A stretch of 56,789 nucleotides of DNA from Roseomonas sp. E05 (GCF_030063475.1 NZ_JASIRT010000030.1:1-56789), one strand, 5' to 3'. Positions 9,781 through 18,030 are shown, numbered from the stretch's first letter. Numbers and translations are program-made. Notes: generated from the letters alone by a model not told the origin.

Positions 9781-10095
9781 ATGTCGAAGAAATTCCTCAC
9801 CGACGTCATCCAGCAATCGTCAGGCCTGACGGGCGTTGCCTCGGGACAAGTGGCAGCGGATCTGATCGCAGCCATCAAGGCCGAGATCATCGAGACCGGG
9901 CGATTCTCCCTCCCCGACTTTGGCTCGTTCACGGTGCGGGAGACGCCGAAGCGCAGTGCGCTCAATCCGCGCACCGGCGAGAAGGTCGCGGTGAAGGCCG
10001 GGGCAACCGTCAAGTTCAAGCCATCGCCGTCTCTGAAAGAAGCGGCCTTTGCCGGCGTCAAGAAGGCGAAGCGGAAGGCTGCCAAGGCAGGCTAG
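9781..10095 (+). CDS. HU/IHF-family DNA-binding protein
   Basis: The 104-residue product is a typical HU-fold protein. An N-terminal helical half (FLTDVIQQSSGLTG) precedes the motif FSLPDFGSFTVRETPKRSALNPRTGEKV, where the HU consensus is GFGxFxvxxRxxRxGRNPxTGe. A lysine- and alanine-rich tail (KKAKRKAAKAG) extends beyond the normal ~90 residues. HU proteins bend DNA and often assist plasmid replication or transfer. Its stop overlaps the convergent helicase stop by four bases. Confidence 0.88.
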   Translation: MSKKFLTDVIQQSSGLTGVASGQVAADLIAAIKAEIIETGRFSLPDFGSFTVRETPKRSALNPRTGEKVAVKAGATVKFKPSPSLKEAAFAGVKKAKRKAAKAG

Positions 10096-12014
10096 GACGA
10101 CCGCTCCGAAGCTGGCCGCCCGGCACCGGATGTCGCGCGGCGATCCGGCCGCCCGACGGGCGGTTTCCACTCGCTCCGCTGCCGCGCGGACCAGGCGTAC
10201 CGGGCATCGTCCTCGAGCAGATGGAGATGGTCGGCGAGGCGGTTGCGCTCCATCCAGCCGATCGCCGCCTGCAGCTCCGCGAGGGTCATCTGGGCCCGGC
10301 TCTTGTTGCCGCTGACCCGCTTTAGGCAGGCATTGTAGCGGTGATACAGGCCAGGACCAGCGACGCCGCCTCGTAAGCCCGCTCGTCCTGCCTCGTCCTC
10401 AACCGCCTGAGCCGCCACCATCTCACCCAGCCGCACCCGAAGCCGCCGTTCGGCGACCGAGGGAGGCTCGAGCATCTCGCCCTGTGCCTCCTCCTGCTCC
10501 GGCCGCCGCATGGCTAACTCCGGACCTGGTCGCAGTGTGTCGAAACGCATGGCAAGGGCGTTGGAGGCGAGGGGGGTGATCCCCTCCTTCGGCGGCGGCA
10601 GCTGGTCCCGCAGCCAGAGCGGCAGCGCATCCTGGCTGCGCCGGGGCTTCGGCCGCTTGGCGAGCGTGCCCTGCTCCGTCTCCATGCGGCGGCGGAACTG
10701 CGCGAAGAGCGGGTCGTCCGGGTGGAACACCAGGGCGCGCTGATCTGCATAAGGCCCGGCATGCGGGTCCACCCGCGTCGCCCGGGCCACCATCTGCTCC
10801 AGCCAGGGACGCGAGCGGATATGCGTCAGGGCCGCGACGACGGCGACTTCCGGCGCGTCCAGCCCCTCATAGGCCATGGCGACCGTGACCAGGATCGAGG
10901 GCTCCGCCCGTAGCCGGAAGGCGGCGAGGACCTCGTGGGCCCGCGGGGTGTCGGAGGTCGCAATCTGCGCCACCTCCTCCGCCTGGGCGGGCGGGATCCA
11001 GCGACGGATCACCTCGAGGTAGTGCTTGGCGGCGGCCTGATCCGGCGCCACCACCAGCAGTTTCCCCAGGCCTCGTGCAGCCACGCCCGGGGCCAGGCCA
11101 CGGTGCTCCCGGCGGCGGGATCGCAGGTCCCGGACCGCCAGAAAAGCCTCGCGGAGCAACGCCTCGGCGAAACCGGTGCGCAGCGCGGTGAAGAGGGCAG
11201 GGCGGGTGGTCTCCTCGGGATAGGCCCCGGCGAGGCGATGCGGGCCCAGCTCGACGCCCTCCTCGTCGCGCCAACTGGCTTCGCCATCCAGTGCCCCGAA
11301 GGTGACGGGCAGCACGGCCTTTTCGGCCAGCGCCTGCGCGCGCGAGTAGCCAATTACAGCCCAACCCGGGGCGTCGAGCTCGACCTCGCGGGTGCGAGCC
11401 TTCGGTCCCTTGCGGTAGGGCAGCCACAGGATCCCCCTCCCGTCCGCCCGCTCCAGCGTGCCCGAGAGCAGCAGACGGACCGTCGCGCATTCGAGGAGAG
11501 GCAGGATGGCGCGCGACCAGGCGCTGGCCTCGTCCTCCTCGGCCCGGGCGGCCTGTGCGGCGGCAGTAGGATCCGTTTCGGCCAGCGCCGGGAGATGGTG
11601 CATTTCGTCGATCACCAGCAGCGTCCGGTGCCGCCGAAACTCCTTGAGGTGCAGGTCGGGCGCGGCCGCGACGCCCTGGTAGGTGGTGACGTAGCCATCG
11701 AGGCCGCGCGATGGATCGGGTGTGTTGTCGGCGGCCCGGACGGAGAGGCTGTGGCCGAGCGTCGCGCGCCAGCTCGGGTCGGCGAAGGCCTCCTCCGCTT
11801 GCAGGCGCAGACTGTCGCGGGGAACAACCCAGCAGATGCGCTCGACGGTGCCGGCCGCGATCAGGCGCGTGCCGGCCAGAACGGGCAGCAGTGACTTGCC
11901 GCCGCCAGGCGTGACGGCGGCCAGGATGTCCCTGGCGTCTGTATCGCCAGTGGCGATCGCCTCGATGACGCCCGCGAGGCGTCTTTGATGCGAGCGATAG
12001 GACCGCTTCGTCAG
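10092..12014 (-). CDS. SF2 DEAD/DEAH helicase-like protein lacking a canonical start codon
   Basis: The frame encodes a superfamily-2 helicase: a Q-like motif YRSHQRRLAGVIEAI, Walker A TPGGGKS, DEAH-box variant VIDEMHH, motif III LLLSGT, and motif VI ARATRVDPHAG. The C-terminal ~180 residues are family-specific. The frame is open back to a TGA at 12153-12155, yet I find no ATG, GTG or TTG before the GTG that encodes the Val of VIDEMHH (11613-11615), which is too late. The 12014 boundary is a CTG just before the conserved YRSHQ and is only a placeholder. Either a rare start is used or a frameshift near 12000-12024 has separated the start (a GTG at 12024 lies in another frame). Confidence 0.75.
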   Translation of the reverse strand: MTKRSYRSHQRRLAGVIEAIATGDTDARDILAAVTPGGGKSLLPVLAGTRLIAAGTVERICWVVPRDSLRLQAEEAFADPSWRATLGHSLSVRAADNTPDPSRGLDGYVTTYQGVAAAPDLHLKEFRRHRTLLVIDEMHHLPALAETDPTAAAQAARAEEDEASAWSRAILPLLECATVRLLLSGTLERADGRGILWLPYRKGPKARTREVELDAPGWAVIGYSRAQALAEKAVLPVTFGALDGEASWRDEEGVELGPHRLAGAYPEETTRPALFTALRTGFAEALLREAFLAVRDLRSRRREHRGLAPGVAARGLGKLLVVAPDQAAAKHYLEVIRRWIPPAQAEEVAQIATSDTPRAHEVLAAFRLRAEPSILVTVAMAYEGLDAPEVAVVAALTHIRSRPWLEQMVARATRVDPHAGPYADQRALVFHPDDPLFAQFRRRMETEQGTLAKRPKPRRSQDALPLWLRDQLPPPKEGITPLASNALAMRFDTLRPGPELAMRRPEQEEAQGEMLEPPSVAERRLRVRLGEMVAAQAVEDEAGRAGLRGGVAGPGLYHRYNACLKRVSGNKSRAQMTLAELQAAIGWMERNRLADHLHLLEDDARYAWSARQRSEWKPPVGRPDRRATSGAGRPASERSS

Positions 12015-12187
12015 AGCTGGGCACCCGGGATGGAAGGGCCAGAATCTTGATTCGCCAGGAATCCGCTGTCCACCCCCCGGGGGCCGAACGACGCAGAGCT
12101 TATGCGGTCGGCTTCCATGTTGACGGAGGCAGGACGGGCTCGGTGCGCGGCATCATTGCGATGCTGTGTGGCAAGCGCCGTCCAGGC

Positions 12188-12619
12188 TCAAAGGCGACAA
12201 TCGGGATCGACCAGGGTCGAGAGTGGTCCAACATGCTCTGGATCGGCGACGATCGGTGTGTGCGTGAATCCAAGGTCCAACATCACGTAGAGGCGATGCC
12301 GTCCATCCATCACCGTCGTGCGGCCGCGCTCGAAATACAGCCACGGCATTGGGATTTCTTCCTCAGCCGAGATCGCCAGCTGCATCCGGAGATACCGCTC
12401 AGGCTTGAACGTCTCAGCGTTGCGCTCCTCAACGGTGTACGCCCACCCCGAATCACCGCGGAGTGCCGCGCTCAGCCACCCCAGATTCACGACCAGTGTC
12501 GAGGGGTTGGCACTGCAGGTCGTGGGCCTCTTGAAATGCCCGTAGATCTTTGGCGCGACTGGCGGCGACCTGGCGAGGAACGAGGCGATCGTCAGTCCAT
12601 GAGCCTTCGGCTCAGACAT
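12188..12619 (-). CDS. Plasmid protein with ParB/Srx-like DGRHR motif, unknown function
   Basis: The 143-residue product contains MDGRHRLYVMLDLGFTHTPIV near its C terminus, resembling the DGRHR...G...P-V segment of ParB/sulfiredoxin-fold proteins and of some plasmid fertility-inhibition factors. The rest has no motif that I know. The ATG at 12619 is preferred because GGGGAG lies about eight bases upstream; a GTG nine bases further up lacks spacing for a ribosome binding site. A 19-bp palindrome (12669-12687) lies about 50 bp upstream, a possible operator. Confidence 0.6.
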   Translation of the reverse strand: MSEPKAHGLTIASFLARSPPVAPKIYGHFKRPTTCSANPSTLVVNLGWLSAALRGDSGWAYTVEERNAETFKPERYLRMQLAISAEEEIPMPWLYFERGRTTVMDGRHRLYVMLDLGFTHTPIVADPEHVGPLSTLVDPDCRL

Positions 12620-12668
12620 GGCTTTCACTCCCCGTTCGGCGGCGTCGCGGTATGGGTCGCGCGGCCGG

Positions 12669-12687
12669 TGTGTTCAGAATGAACACA
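12669..12687. promoter_or_regulatory. Palindromic operator-like site, copy 1
   Basis: A perfect inverted repeat, TGTGTTCA-GAA-TGAACACA, lies 50 bp upstream of the ParB-like-motif gene and just beyond the end of the lipoprotein gene. The same palindrome, differing only in its central triplet, recurs at 38039-38057 upstream of dotD. There is no T-run on either side, so a terminator is unlikely. An operator for a dimeric helix-turn-helix protein is the better reading. Confidence 0.65.
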
Positions 12688-12702
12688 GGCATGCTCGACG
12701 CC

Positions 12703-13176
12703 TCAGCCCGCATGCTGCCGCCGCGCCATCTCCAGGATGACGGCGTCGGAGACGTCCTTCATATAGTTGATCTCCTGCTGGATGTTGGCGAAGTTGGCGG
12801 CGCGGTTGTAGTGCGCCCAGCGGCGAGTGACCGCCTGTTCGCTGGAGTAGGGCAGCTCGCCGCCCGGAAGGATGCGCGCGGTTTTCATATCCACGCGGCG
12901 CGCAACTGCATCGAGCGCCAGGCAATCCCGGAATTGCCGGGGGAGGGTTGCGGTCTGGTAGCAGGACTGGACCTCAGCGCTGACGCCGACCATGCCGCCT
13001 GTCTGGCGGGCCTGTGTGAACCGATCGGCCAGTCCGCCGATCATCTGGCGAACCGTGGTCGGGGTCACGACGCCGGCATTGGGCGGAGCGGCTGGGGCCA
13101 CAGGCATCTGGCAAGCGGTCAAGGTCGCGAGCATGAGCGGCGCGATGCGACCGAACAGCGGTGTGATTCTGGGCAT
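12703..13176 (-). CDS. Putative lipoprotein, unknown function
   Basis: The 157-residue product has a lipoprotein signal: hydrophobic IAPLMLATLTAC with lipobox LTAC (about C22). The mature protein is alpha-helical in character, with pairs of cysteines in QSCYQTA and RDCLALD. AGGAG stands a few bases before the ATG at 13176, which decides the start over upstream in-frame codons. It lies downstream of repC on the same strand. One copy of the GTTCGCAC box (13323-13330, same orientation) lies 146 bp upstream, further than in other leaders. It may be a surface-exclusion or transfer accessory protein; this is only a guess. Confidence 0.65.
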   Translation of the reverse strand: MPRITPLFGRIAPLMLATLTACQMPVAPAAPPNAGVVTPTTVRQMIGGLADRFTQARQTGGMVGVSAEVQSCYQTATLPRQFRDCLALDAVARRVDMKTARILPGGELPYSSEQAVTRRWAHYNRAANFANIQQEINYMKDVSDAVILEMARRQHAG

Positions 13177-13394
13177 GTGTTCTCCTGCAGATCTGGCGAT
13201 CACCGACCCGACTCGCGCCATGCCTCGGCACTGCGACATGAGCGTCGCTGTGCCGACCACAGGGCGGTCCTCAACGCAGTGCCAAAGCACGGCGGTCGCA
13301 CAGACCATGGAAGCCGACCATCGTGCGAACGGCGAATGCCTTCTGTTATCTGCCGGTCGCGTGCCGAGTCGCGTCGTGCCACGCCACCAATGCG

Positions 13395-14723
13395 TTACGT
13401 CAGGAGCCGCCCGAAGGCGCCTGATGGTACGCCCGCCTTCCGCCTGCCCTTGCCGGGGCGGCCGGCCGCATCAGCCAAGCCATGCAGGGTTTTGTCGAGG
13501 CGCAGCTCGCCCGTGTGGTGCTTCTCCAACATCCGCCGGAGATAGCCCCCCGGGTTCTTGACCAAGCGGGCCTCATGCTTGGCCGCGATGGTGCCAATCG
13601 CGACCGATGCCCCGATCCCGCCAAGCACCAGCTTCGCCTGCCCGTAGAGGTGGGTGGACACGCCCATGTGCTGGCGCAACAGATCGCAGGCCTCTGCGAT
13701 CTGGCCCCAACTTGGGGTGCTGGTGTTCACCCAGTCCCGATAAGCCGGGACGAGGTGCAGCAAGACCTGCGGGCTCACGGGGAAGCCGCGAAACAGATCC
13801 GCCTCAGCTGCACCGTCACGCTGCCACCTGTTCGGCCGTTCGGTCCCAACCTCACCGCCGACTCCACCTGCTTCCTGAGCAAGGCTTCTGCCTGCCGGTG
13901 CAGTCGCTTTAGCGATCTGGAGTTCATTGGTAGTTGTAATAGGGGGTCCCTCTGGTGACCCCTGGGGGTTACTATTTACGCAATCCACAGCGCTCCGAGC
14001 TGTCTGAACTCGCTGCTCGACCTGGTCATGAAGCAGGCGGAGCCGACCAGCGAGCGGCACCAGCTGCAGCAGGTCCCTCTGCACGCGGGCCGTGGCCGCG
14101 AGGTGTCGCACCGCATCAGCGAGCCCCTGCCAGTCAGCGCCGATAAGGCCCTCGTCCATGGCGTGGTCCGTGAGCGAGAGAGCGGCGCGAGCCGTGGCGC
14201 TGCAGGTCGCCCGGAGCGCCCTGGCCTCCTGCCGCCGTGCCTCGTGTTCGGCGGCGGCCGCCAGGAACTCAAGCATGCGTTCGCCGATGGGACTGAGGTC
14301 GAACCCACACGCCTGAAGAATGCGGCCGGTCTTCTTGTCCCGCCGGCCCCACCGGCGGCCCGTCCCGATGTCATGGGCACGGATCAGGCCAAGGTCGATG
14401 AGGCGGCGCAGGCGCTTCTTGATGCCGCTCAGGGTCAGACCCGTCTCTGACACCAGGGCCTCCTGGGATGGCCAGACCAGGCGCGGCCATCCCTCCTGCC
14501 AGTCGGTGCTCCAGGAGTAGCCGAACAGGACGTCCACCATGTGGACGACCGCGGGGCTGAAGCCCATCGCGCAGGCGGCCTGTTTGAAGGCAGACAAGAC
14601 CCGCCCCTTGTCCAGAGCAGGCAGGGCCCCTCTCAGGCGGGCGGTAGCCTGCAGCTGGGCCGCGGTCGTGCGACGCCGCCCGGTAGGCCGGGGCACTAAG
14701 GCTTCGGGTAGCTCGGTCCTCAT
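13395..14723 (-). CDS. repC: RepC-family plasmid replication initiator
   Basis: The 442-residue product resembles RepC initiators of repABC-type replicons. The N-terminal winged-helix region contains MGFSPAVVHMVDVLFGYS and WPSQEALVSETGLTLSGIKKRLRRL, then CGFDLSPIGERM; the C-terminal domain follows a low-complexity linker. RepC starts replication and the origin normally lies within its own gene. The ATG at 14723 has AGGAG seven bases upstream. RepA and RepB partition genes, normally just upstream, are absent from the window. A ctRNA-like antisense gene overlaps the upstream leader, which fits copy-number and incompatibility control. Confidence 0.88.
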   Translation of the reverse strand: MRTELPEALVPRPTGRRRTTAAQLQATARLRGALPALDKGRVLSAFKQAACAMGFSPAVVHMVDVLFGYSWSTDWQEGWPRLVWPSQEALVSETGLTLSGIKKRLRRLIDLGLIRAHDIGTGRRWGRRDKKTGRILQACGFDLSPIGERMLEFLAAAAEHEARRQEARALRATCSATARAALSLTDHAMDEGLIGADWQGLADAVRHLAATARVQRDLLQLVPLAGRLRLLHDQVEQRVQTARSAVDCVNSNPQGSPEGPPITTTNELQIAKATAPAGRSLAQEAGGVGGEVGTERPNRWQRDGAAEADLFRGFPVSPQVLLHLVPAYRDWVNTSTPSWGQIAEACDLLRQHMGVSTHLYGQAKLVLGGIGASVAIGTIAAKHEARLVKNPGGYLRRMLEKHHTGELRLDKTLHGLADAAGRPGKGRRKAGVPSGAFGRLLT

Positions 14724-14792
14724 GTCTCGCTCCTGGCGAGCGCGCAGCCGAACCGGCGGACATAGCTCTCCCGTTGCCACGCGAAAGGTCGC

Positions 14793-14821
14793 TTGACGAA
14801 GGGACGGCTCGAACCTATCTT
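14793..14821 (+). promoter_or_regulatory. Promoter of the antisense ctRNA
   Basis: TTGACG (14793-14798), a 17-base spacer, and TATCTT (14816-14821) form a near-ideal sigma-70-type promoter reading away from repC. No protein gene follows it; a hairpin terminator follows within 80 bases, as expected for a short regulatory RNA. Confidence 0.75.
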
Positions 14822-14827
14822 GGGGCT

Positions 14828-14904
14828 ATCGGTATTTGGTTGCCCAAGACAGGGTGTCTTTCAGTTCGGAAAAGGTCGGTGCCTGGCAGCACCGGCCTTT
14901 TTCA
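14828..14904 (+). ncRNA. ctRNA-like antisense RNA opposite the repC leader
   Basis: A transcript of roughly 75 bases would start about seven bases after the -10 hexamer and end at the strong hairpin at 14870-14902. It is antisense to the repC leader, which is transcribed on the minus strand from upstream. Position, size and a single terminal hairpin match the ctRNA (incA) of repABC replicons, which represses repC and gives incompatibility. Ends are estimated from promoter and terminator, not measured. Confidence 0.72.
14870..14902 (+). terminator. Rho-independent terminator of the ctRNA
   Basis: Thirteen-base arms (AAAAGGTCGGTGC and GCACCGGCCTTTT, with one wobble pair) enclose a six-base loop and are followed by a T run. 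On the opposite strand the same hairpin is also followed by TTTT, so it may be bidirectional or attenuate the repC leader. Confidence 0.85.
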
Positions 14905-15042
14905 TTTCAGCGCGCCATCGTTGTTGCCTTCAGAAGGCGGTTGAAGAAATGCCCAGACGCGCTTGTTCCGAGTCTGGACGAGGAGAGGTTGCAGCCGATA
15001 GAGCGCAGTTGTCCAGCCATAATCCTCCCCAGGGTGGGGAGG
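14905..15042. other. Upstream flank of the repC control region
   Basis: No gene is supported between the ctRNA terminator and the end of the RHH-like gene. In repABC plasmids the promoter for an independently transcribed repC would lie here, reading leftwards; I could not assign one. Confidence 0.35.
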
Positions 15043-15417
15043 TCAGGCGGCGTCGGCCTTGTCAGTGAGGTCGGCATGACGGAGGAAGTGGTGGAAGGCA
15101 GTCAGGACCACGGCCGACCGGTGGACACCATGAGCTAAAGCCAATCCATCGACCCTGGCTTTAAGCCCCTCATCCATCCACAGCGTCATCCGACCGACTC
15201 CGACCGGCGTTGCCATGAACAGCACTTTCTCGCCTCGCTCCGCCTGGTTCACCAGAGAACCGATCGCTTCCTCATGAAGATCCCGCGCAAACACGCGCTT
15301 CCCTCCCGTCCGACTCCGAGCTTCGATCAGGCTGCGGAAGGCCTCGCGAAAGCGGGGTGGCAACGGGACGGTCACCTTGGCGATGTTCGCAGAGCGTTCG
15401 GTCAGTGGGCGGACCAT
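15043..15417 (-). CDS. Small ribbon-helix-helix-like protein, possibly regulatory
   Basis: The 124-residue product ends with GRMTLWMDEGLKARVDGLALAHGVHRSAVVLTAFHHFL, which reads like a ribbon-helix-helix unit (beta strand, then two helices). GGAG lies seven bases before the ATG at 15417. The same frame is open further up to 15519, and beyond it a TGA (15517-15519) separates it from an ATG at 15534. That ATG is preceded by AGGAGG and by the GTTCGCAC box at the usual distance. The gene may therefore originally have started at 15534 and now depend on re-initiation. It could be a plasmid stability or transfer regulator. Confidence 0.6.
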   Translation of the reverse strand: MVRPLTERSANIAKVTVPLPPRFREAFRSLIEARSRTGGKRVFARDLHEEAIGSLVNQAERGEKVLFMATPVGVGRMTLWMDEGLKARVDGLALAHGVHRSAVVLTAFHHFLRHADLTDKADAA

Positions 15418-15534
15418 TTCAGCGCTCCAGGGCTCCTCTAGCTTTAACGTCGGTGGCGGCACCAAGGTGCGAGCAACGAAGCATGCCGCATCACGTCCGA
15501 CCATACCAGAAACGGCTCACTCAACCGGGCTCAT

Positions 15535-15589
15535 TTCGGGCGTCCCTCCTCTGTTCCTCATCAGTGTAAAGCGCCCTGGTGCGAACGAG
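15535..15589 (-). promoter_or_regulatory. Box-hairpin leader ahead of the RHH-like gene
   Basis: The minus strand carries TCGTTCGCAC (15589-15580), 45 nt before an ATG at 15534. GGGCG and CGCCC (15572-15576 with 15538-15542) can pair across a 29-base loop that contains AGGAGG. The ATG opens a five-codon peptide, ended by a TGA in the same frame as the RHH-like gene. Confidence 0.5.
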
Positions 15590-15706
15590 CGCGGCCTCAA
15601 TGAAAGCCAGTCGCCCCTCTACGGGGATGTTGCCATCCCCAGCCTCCGCAGACTAGAACAAACAAGGAACAACACTCGGTCGTTCAAGGTCGCGCCTGAT
15701 TGGTAG
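15590..15706. other. Intergenic region, nothing recognised
   Basis: No gene, repeat or terminator is supported between the RHH-like leader and the next minus-strand gene. A short GCCCCTCTACGGGG-type inverted repeat lies near 15608-15625 but has no T run. Confidence 0.3.
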
Positions 15707-16111
15707 TCACTGGTCGGTCCAGGTGATGTGCGCGGCGCCGTTGCGGAGGAGGGTGGCGTGACAGTGGCCGACATGCGGGACGTAGTTCGTCGGCTGGTGC
15801 CACTGCATCACCTTCGCCAGCATCCAGCCACGCTGCCCAGTGGTCAGCAAAACTGGAATGAAGCCGTCGGTCTCTGGGCCAGTCACCGCAACAGCGCCAC
15901 GCTGGAACGCGATGCGGCTCCCAGGGTCAGCACTCCGGGAAGCGTAGACCCAATCGCCGTTGATCAGAGCGCGACAGCTCAGACCTGGCGTATCGCGTCC
16001 GCGCAGCGGCGGATGGCGGAAATTCAGGATCTGCACCGGGACGATCGGGTTCGGGTGGGCCGACGAGTGGATGGTCGCCGCCAACGCAATGGCAAAAATT
16101 GTGCTGAGCAC
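15707..16111 (-). CDS. Small exported protein with SH3-like character
   Basis: The 134-residue product begins, from a GTG at 16111 with GGAGGGG eight bases upstream, with a hydrophobic signal-like segment (STIFAIALAATIHS). The mature part, with two cysteines, beta-rich sequence and RGWMLAKVMQW, resembles small bacterial SH3-type domains that bind cell wall. No family certain. Codon use is less GC-biased than in the secretion genes, so it may have a different origin. Confidence 0.5.
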   Translation of the reverse strand: MLSTIFAIALAATIHSSAHPNPIVPVQILNFRHPPLRGRDTPGLSCRALINGDWVYASRSADPGSRIAFQRGAVAVTGPETDGFIPVLLTTGQRGWMLAKVMQWHQPTNYVPHVGHCHATLLRNGAAHITWTDQ

Positions 16112-16702
16112 GAGGATAGCCCCCTCCGCGTGTTGGTCCTTACAGTTGTGGTTGCCGCACTGACGCACAACGAAAGCGCAACCAGCCCTTGCACCCAAAG
16201 TCTAGATTTTGCCAAACTCCTATTGGGAGCGGTCCGTAAACTCGCGGGAGATGACGCTTCACACCCATGTGAAGGAACCCGTTGTGCTCAGTATGCTCGT
16301 GAAGCTTGTTCCAGACGCTCACCGGGTTCTACGTATACGGGAGAAAACGGGCCGAGAAAATGACGTCAATCTCGTTACACGATTTCTGAGCGTTCGGAGC
16401 GCGCCACAGTGACCTGTCAGCAGTAACGAACCTACACTCAGAACAATCTGATGTAGTTCTCCGTGCTTCTGCAGCGCGTTCTTGGGGATAGCCCAAATGA
16501 ATACAGGTATAACCGTCGGTTCGCTTCAGAATTAGGATGGCGACGGCAGTACCGACCGCTGTCACTCATTGAGTGGCATTGCCAACGGGCAGGGGGAGAG
16601 GGGGTCACAAGCCGTGCGTCATCCGGGATACAATGCGCCTGCACGAGGCAGCTCTGGAGCTGCCTGCTGGGATCCTGGCAGCTGCGGGGGAGTGGCCGAT
16701 CT
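16112..16702. other. Long intergenic region with a 20-bp palindrome
   Basis: No convincing gene in about 590 bases. Composition is noticeably more AT-rich between about 16200 and 16560 than in the flanking genes. A perfect palindrome, AGGCAGCTC-TG-GAGCTGCCT, occupies 16646-16665, and a second hairpin (CTGC/GCAG, 16664-16682) follows just before the GGGGGAG ribosome binding site of the next gene. This is the likely promoter and leader of the rightward block. Confidence 0.45.
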
Positions 16703-17122
16703 ATGGGAATGTTCGACGACTTGCCGGCCGGGAGCGTGTCCAACGCAAGCCAATCAGGGCCCGCATCTTTCGTTCCTGCAGACATGCCCTCCATCACGCA
16801 TGCCGACGTCCTCGAGGGTATTGCTGCCGGCGGCTACATCCGCGGGATCATGGTCGAGGCGCAGGAGCCGGACAATCGGGCGACCCGCTATGCCCTCTAC
16901 ATCCTCACGTCATGGCAGCAGGGCTACCACGTCTTCCATATCGCATGGCCTTCCCGCCCACGGCTGTTCAAGGATCTTGACCGGCTTATGGAGATGCTCC
17001 GCTTCGAGTTCCGGTTCCGCGGCGCCGTCAGTGTCCGGCTGGCAGGAGAGCAGGTCGCGCAGAAGAGTGCCCGGCTCCGTGTCCGACGCGACGGTTCGAA
17101 ATCCGGGGCTGTGGAGTCCTAG
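16703..17122 (+). CDS. Conserved-looking protein of unknown function
   Basis: The 139-residue product has a folded-looking C-terminal two thirds (HADVLEGIAAGGYIRGIMVEA, then alternating hydrophobic strands such as YALYILTSWQQGYHVFHIAW). A basic, arginine-rich tail follows. No family recognised. GGGGAG lies about ten bases before the ATG; a second ATG two codons on is possible. It opens the rightward run that leads into the transfer genes. Confidence 0.55.
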   Translation: MGMFDDLPAGSVSNASQSGPASFVPADMPSITHADVLEGIAAGGYIRGIMVEAQEPDNRATRYALYILTSWQQGYHVFHIAWPSRPRLFKDLDRLMEMLRFEFRFRGAVSVRLAGEQVAQKSARLRVRRDGSKSGAVES

Positions 17123-17170
17123 AGGAGCGACGCTCTGGCGCCAGGCTGGCGCCCTGCGAGAGGCCGAGTC

Positions 17171-18022
17171 ATGCAGATGAGCGCTCTCCATGATGTCGTG
17201 CCTGTCGATGCACAAGCAGCGTCTGCGGCGTTCGATGCATCATCCATTATGGACGACGACCAGCTCGTCGCCTTCTGCACTTCCGTGATCGAATTGGATG
17301 ATATCGTTTATTCCCAGGTCGAGCAGGGTGCGTGGATAACGTCCGGCGAGCACGACACCCTGATGCGGACTTTGTCGGACATGGACGTGGACAGAGTCGA
17401 CAAGGTTTACCGCATTGCCGCCACCCCGGCTTCGAGCGAACGAGGTCTCAAGAGCAAGCTCGCCGTCATTGAACGATTGCTGTCGCGTCGGCTCGAGGAG
17501 CCGACGCCCGCACGGGACGCTCTGCTGCTCTCCTTCGTATCCGACATCGAGAGGGTATGCGACGCGGCGTTCACGAGCCGGAATTGCACGATCTCCAACG
17601 CGTTGGATGAAAACGCCGACATCCTGTCCATCAGCCAGACATGCTTGTCCCTGCTCGCCCAGCTGGAAGAGGGATATGCGCATCTTCAGGACGACAGCCT
17701 GCCTCTCGAGAGGCTCGACGCCCTGGCAGCGGAGTTGTGGCCCACCTTCCAAAAAGCAGAGGCCGCGGTCGAGGCTCTGATCGACATGCAGGCGTTGTCA
17801 CTCCATGCGGCACAGGCCAAGGCCAGAGTATTGGAGCAGGCGCTGAGGCTGGACGACAGCGACACTCACGACCTCCGGGTCGATCTCGCCCGGTCCTATA
17901 TCGCTGATCTTAGCTGGCTTCTCGCCGAGACTGATCGCGAATGCGAACTAGCGGGCCCCGCTGGCCACTGGTGGACCAGCCTCATGAGCCGGATCCTGCG
18001 ACGCGGTTGTCCGCCGCGATAA
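17171..18022 (+). CDS. Helical protein of unknown function
   Basis: The 283-residue product is almost entirely alpha-helical in pattern, with many Leu/Ala/Glu heptads, no signal peptide and no obvious membrane segment. A possible amphipathic C terminus (HWWTSLMSRILRR) ends the protein. It lies between the previous unknown gene and the DsbC-like gene, whose leader box begins nine bases after this stop. A cytosolic accessory or substrate protein of the transfer system is possible. Confidence 0.5.
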   Translation: MQMSALHDVVPVDAQAASAAFDASSIMDDDQLVAFCTSVIELDDIVYSQVEQGAWITSGEHDTLMRTLSDMDVDRVDKVYRIAATPASSERGLKSKLAVIERLLSRRLEEPTPARDALLLSFVSDIERVCDAAFTSRNCTISNALDENADILSISQTCLSLLAQLEEGYAHLQDDSLPLERLDALAAELWPTFQKAEAAVEALIDMQALSLHAAQAKARVLEQALRLDDSDTHDLRVDLARSYIADLSWLLAETDRECELAGPAGHWWTSLMSRILRRGCPPR

Positions 18023-18030
18023 CCCGCGCG

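Noticed and set aside
8006-10325. Long plus-strand open frames opposite msrP and over the HU-like gene
   Set aside because: Low-complexity Arg/Gly-rich translations without motifs, opposite well-recognised genes.
10867-12024. Alternative frame over the helicase region starting at a GTG at 12024
   Set aside because: Its product is Arg/Gly/Pro-rich and motif-free, whereas the overlapping frame carries all helicase motifs. It could only supply a start through a frameshift.
13323-13332. Box copy upstream of the lipoprotein gene near repC
   Set aside because: Correct orientation, but 146 nt from the start and no pairing over the ribosome binding site. Kept out of the leader family for now.
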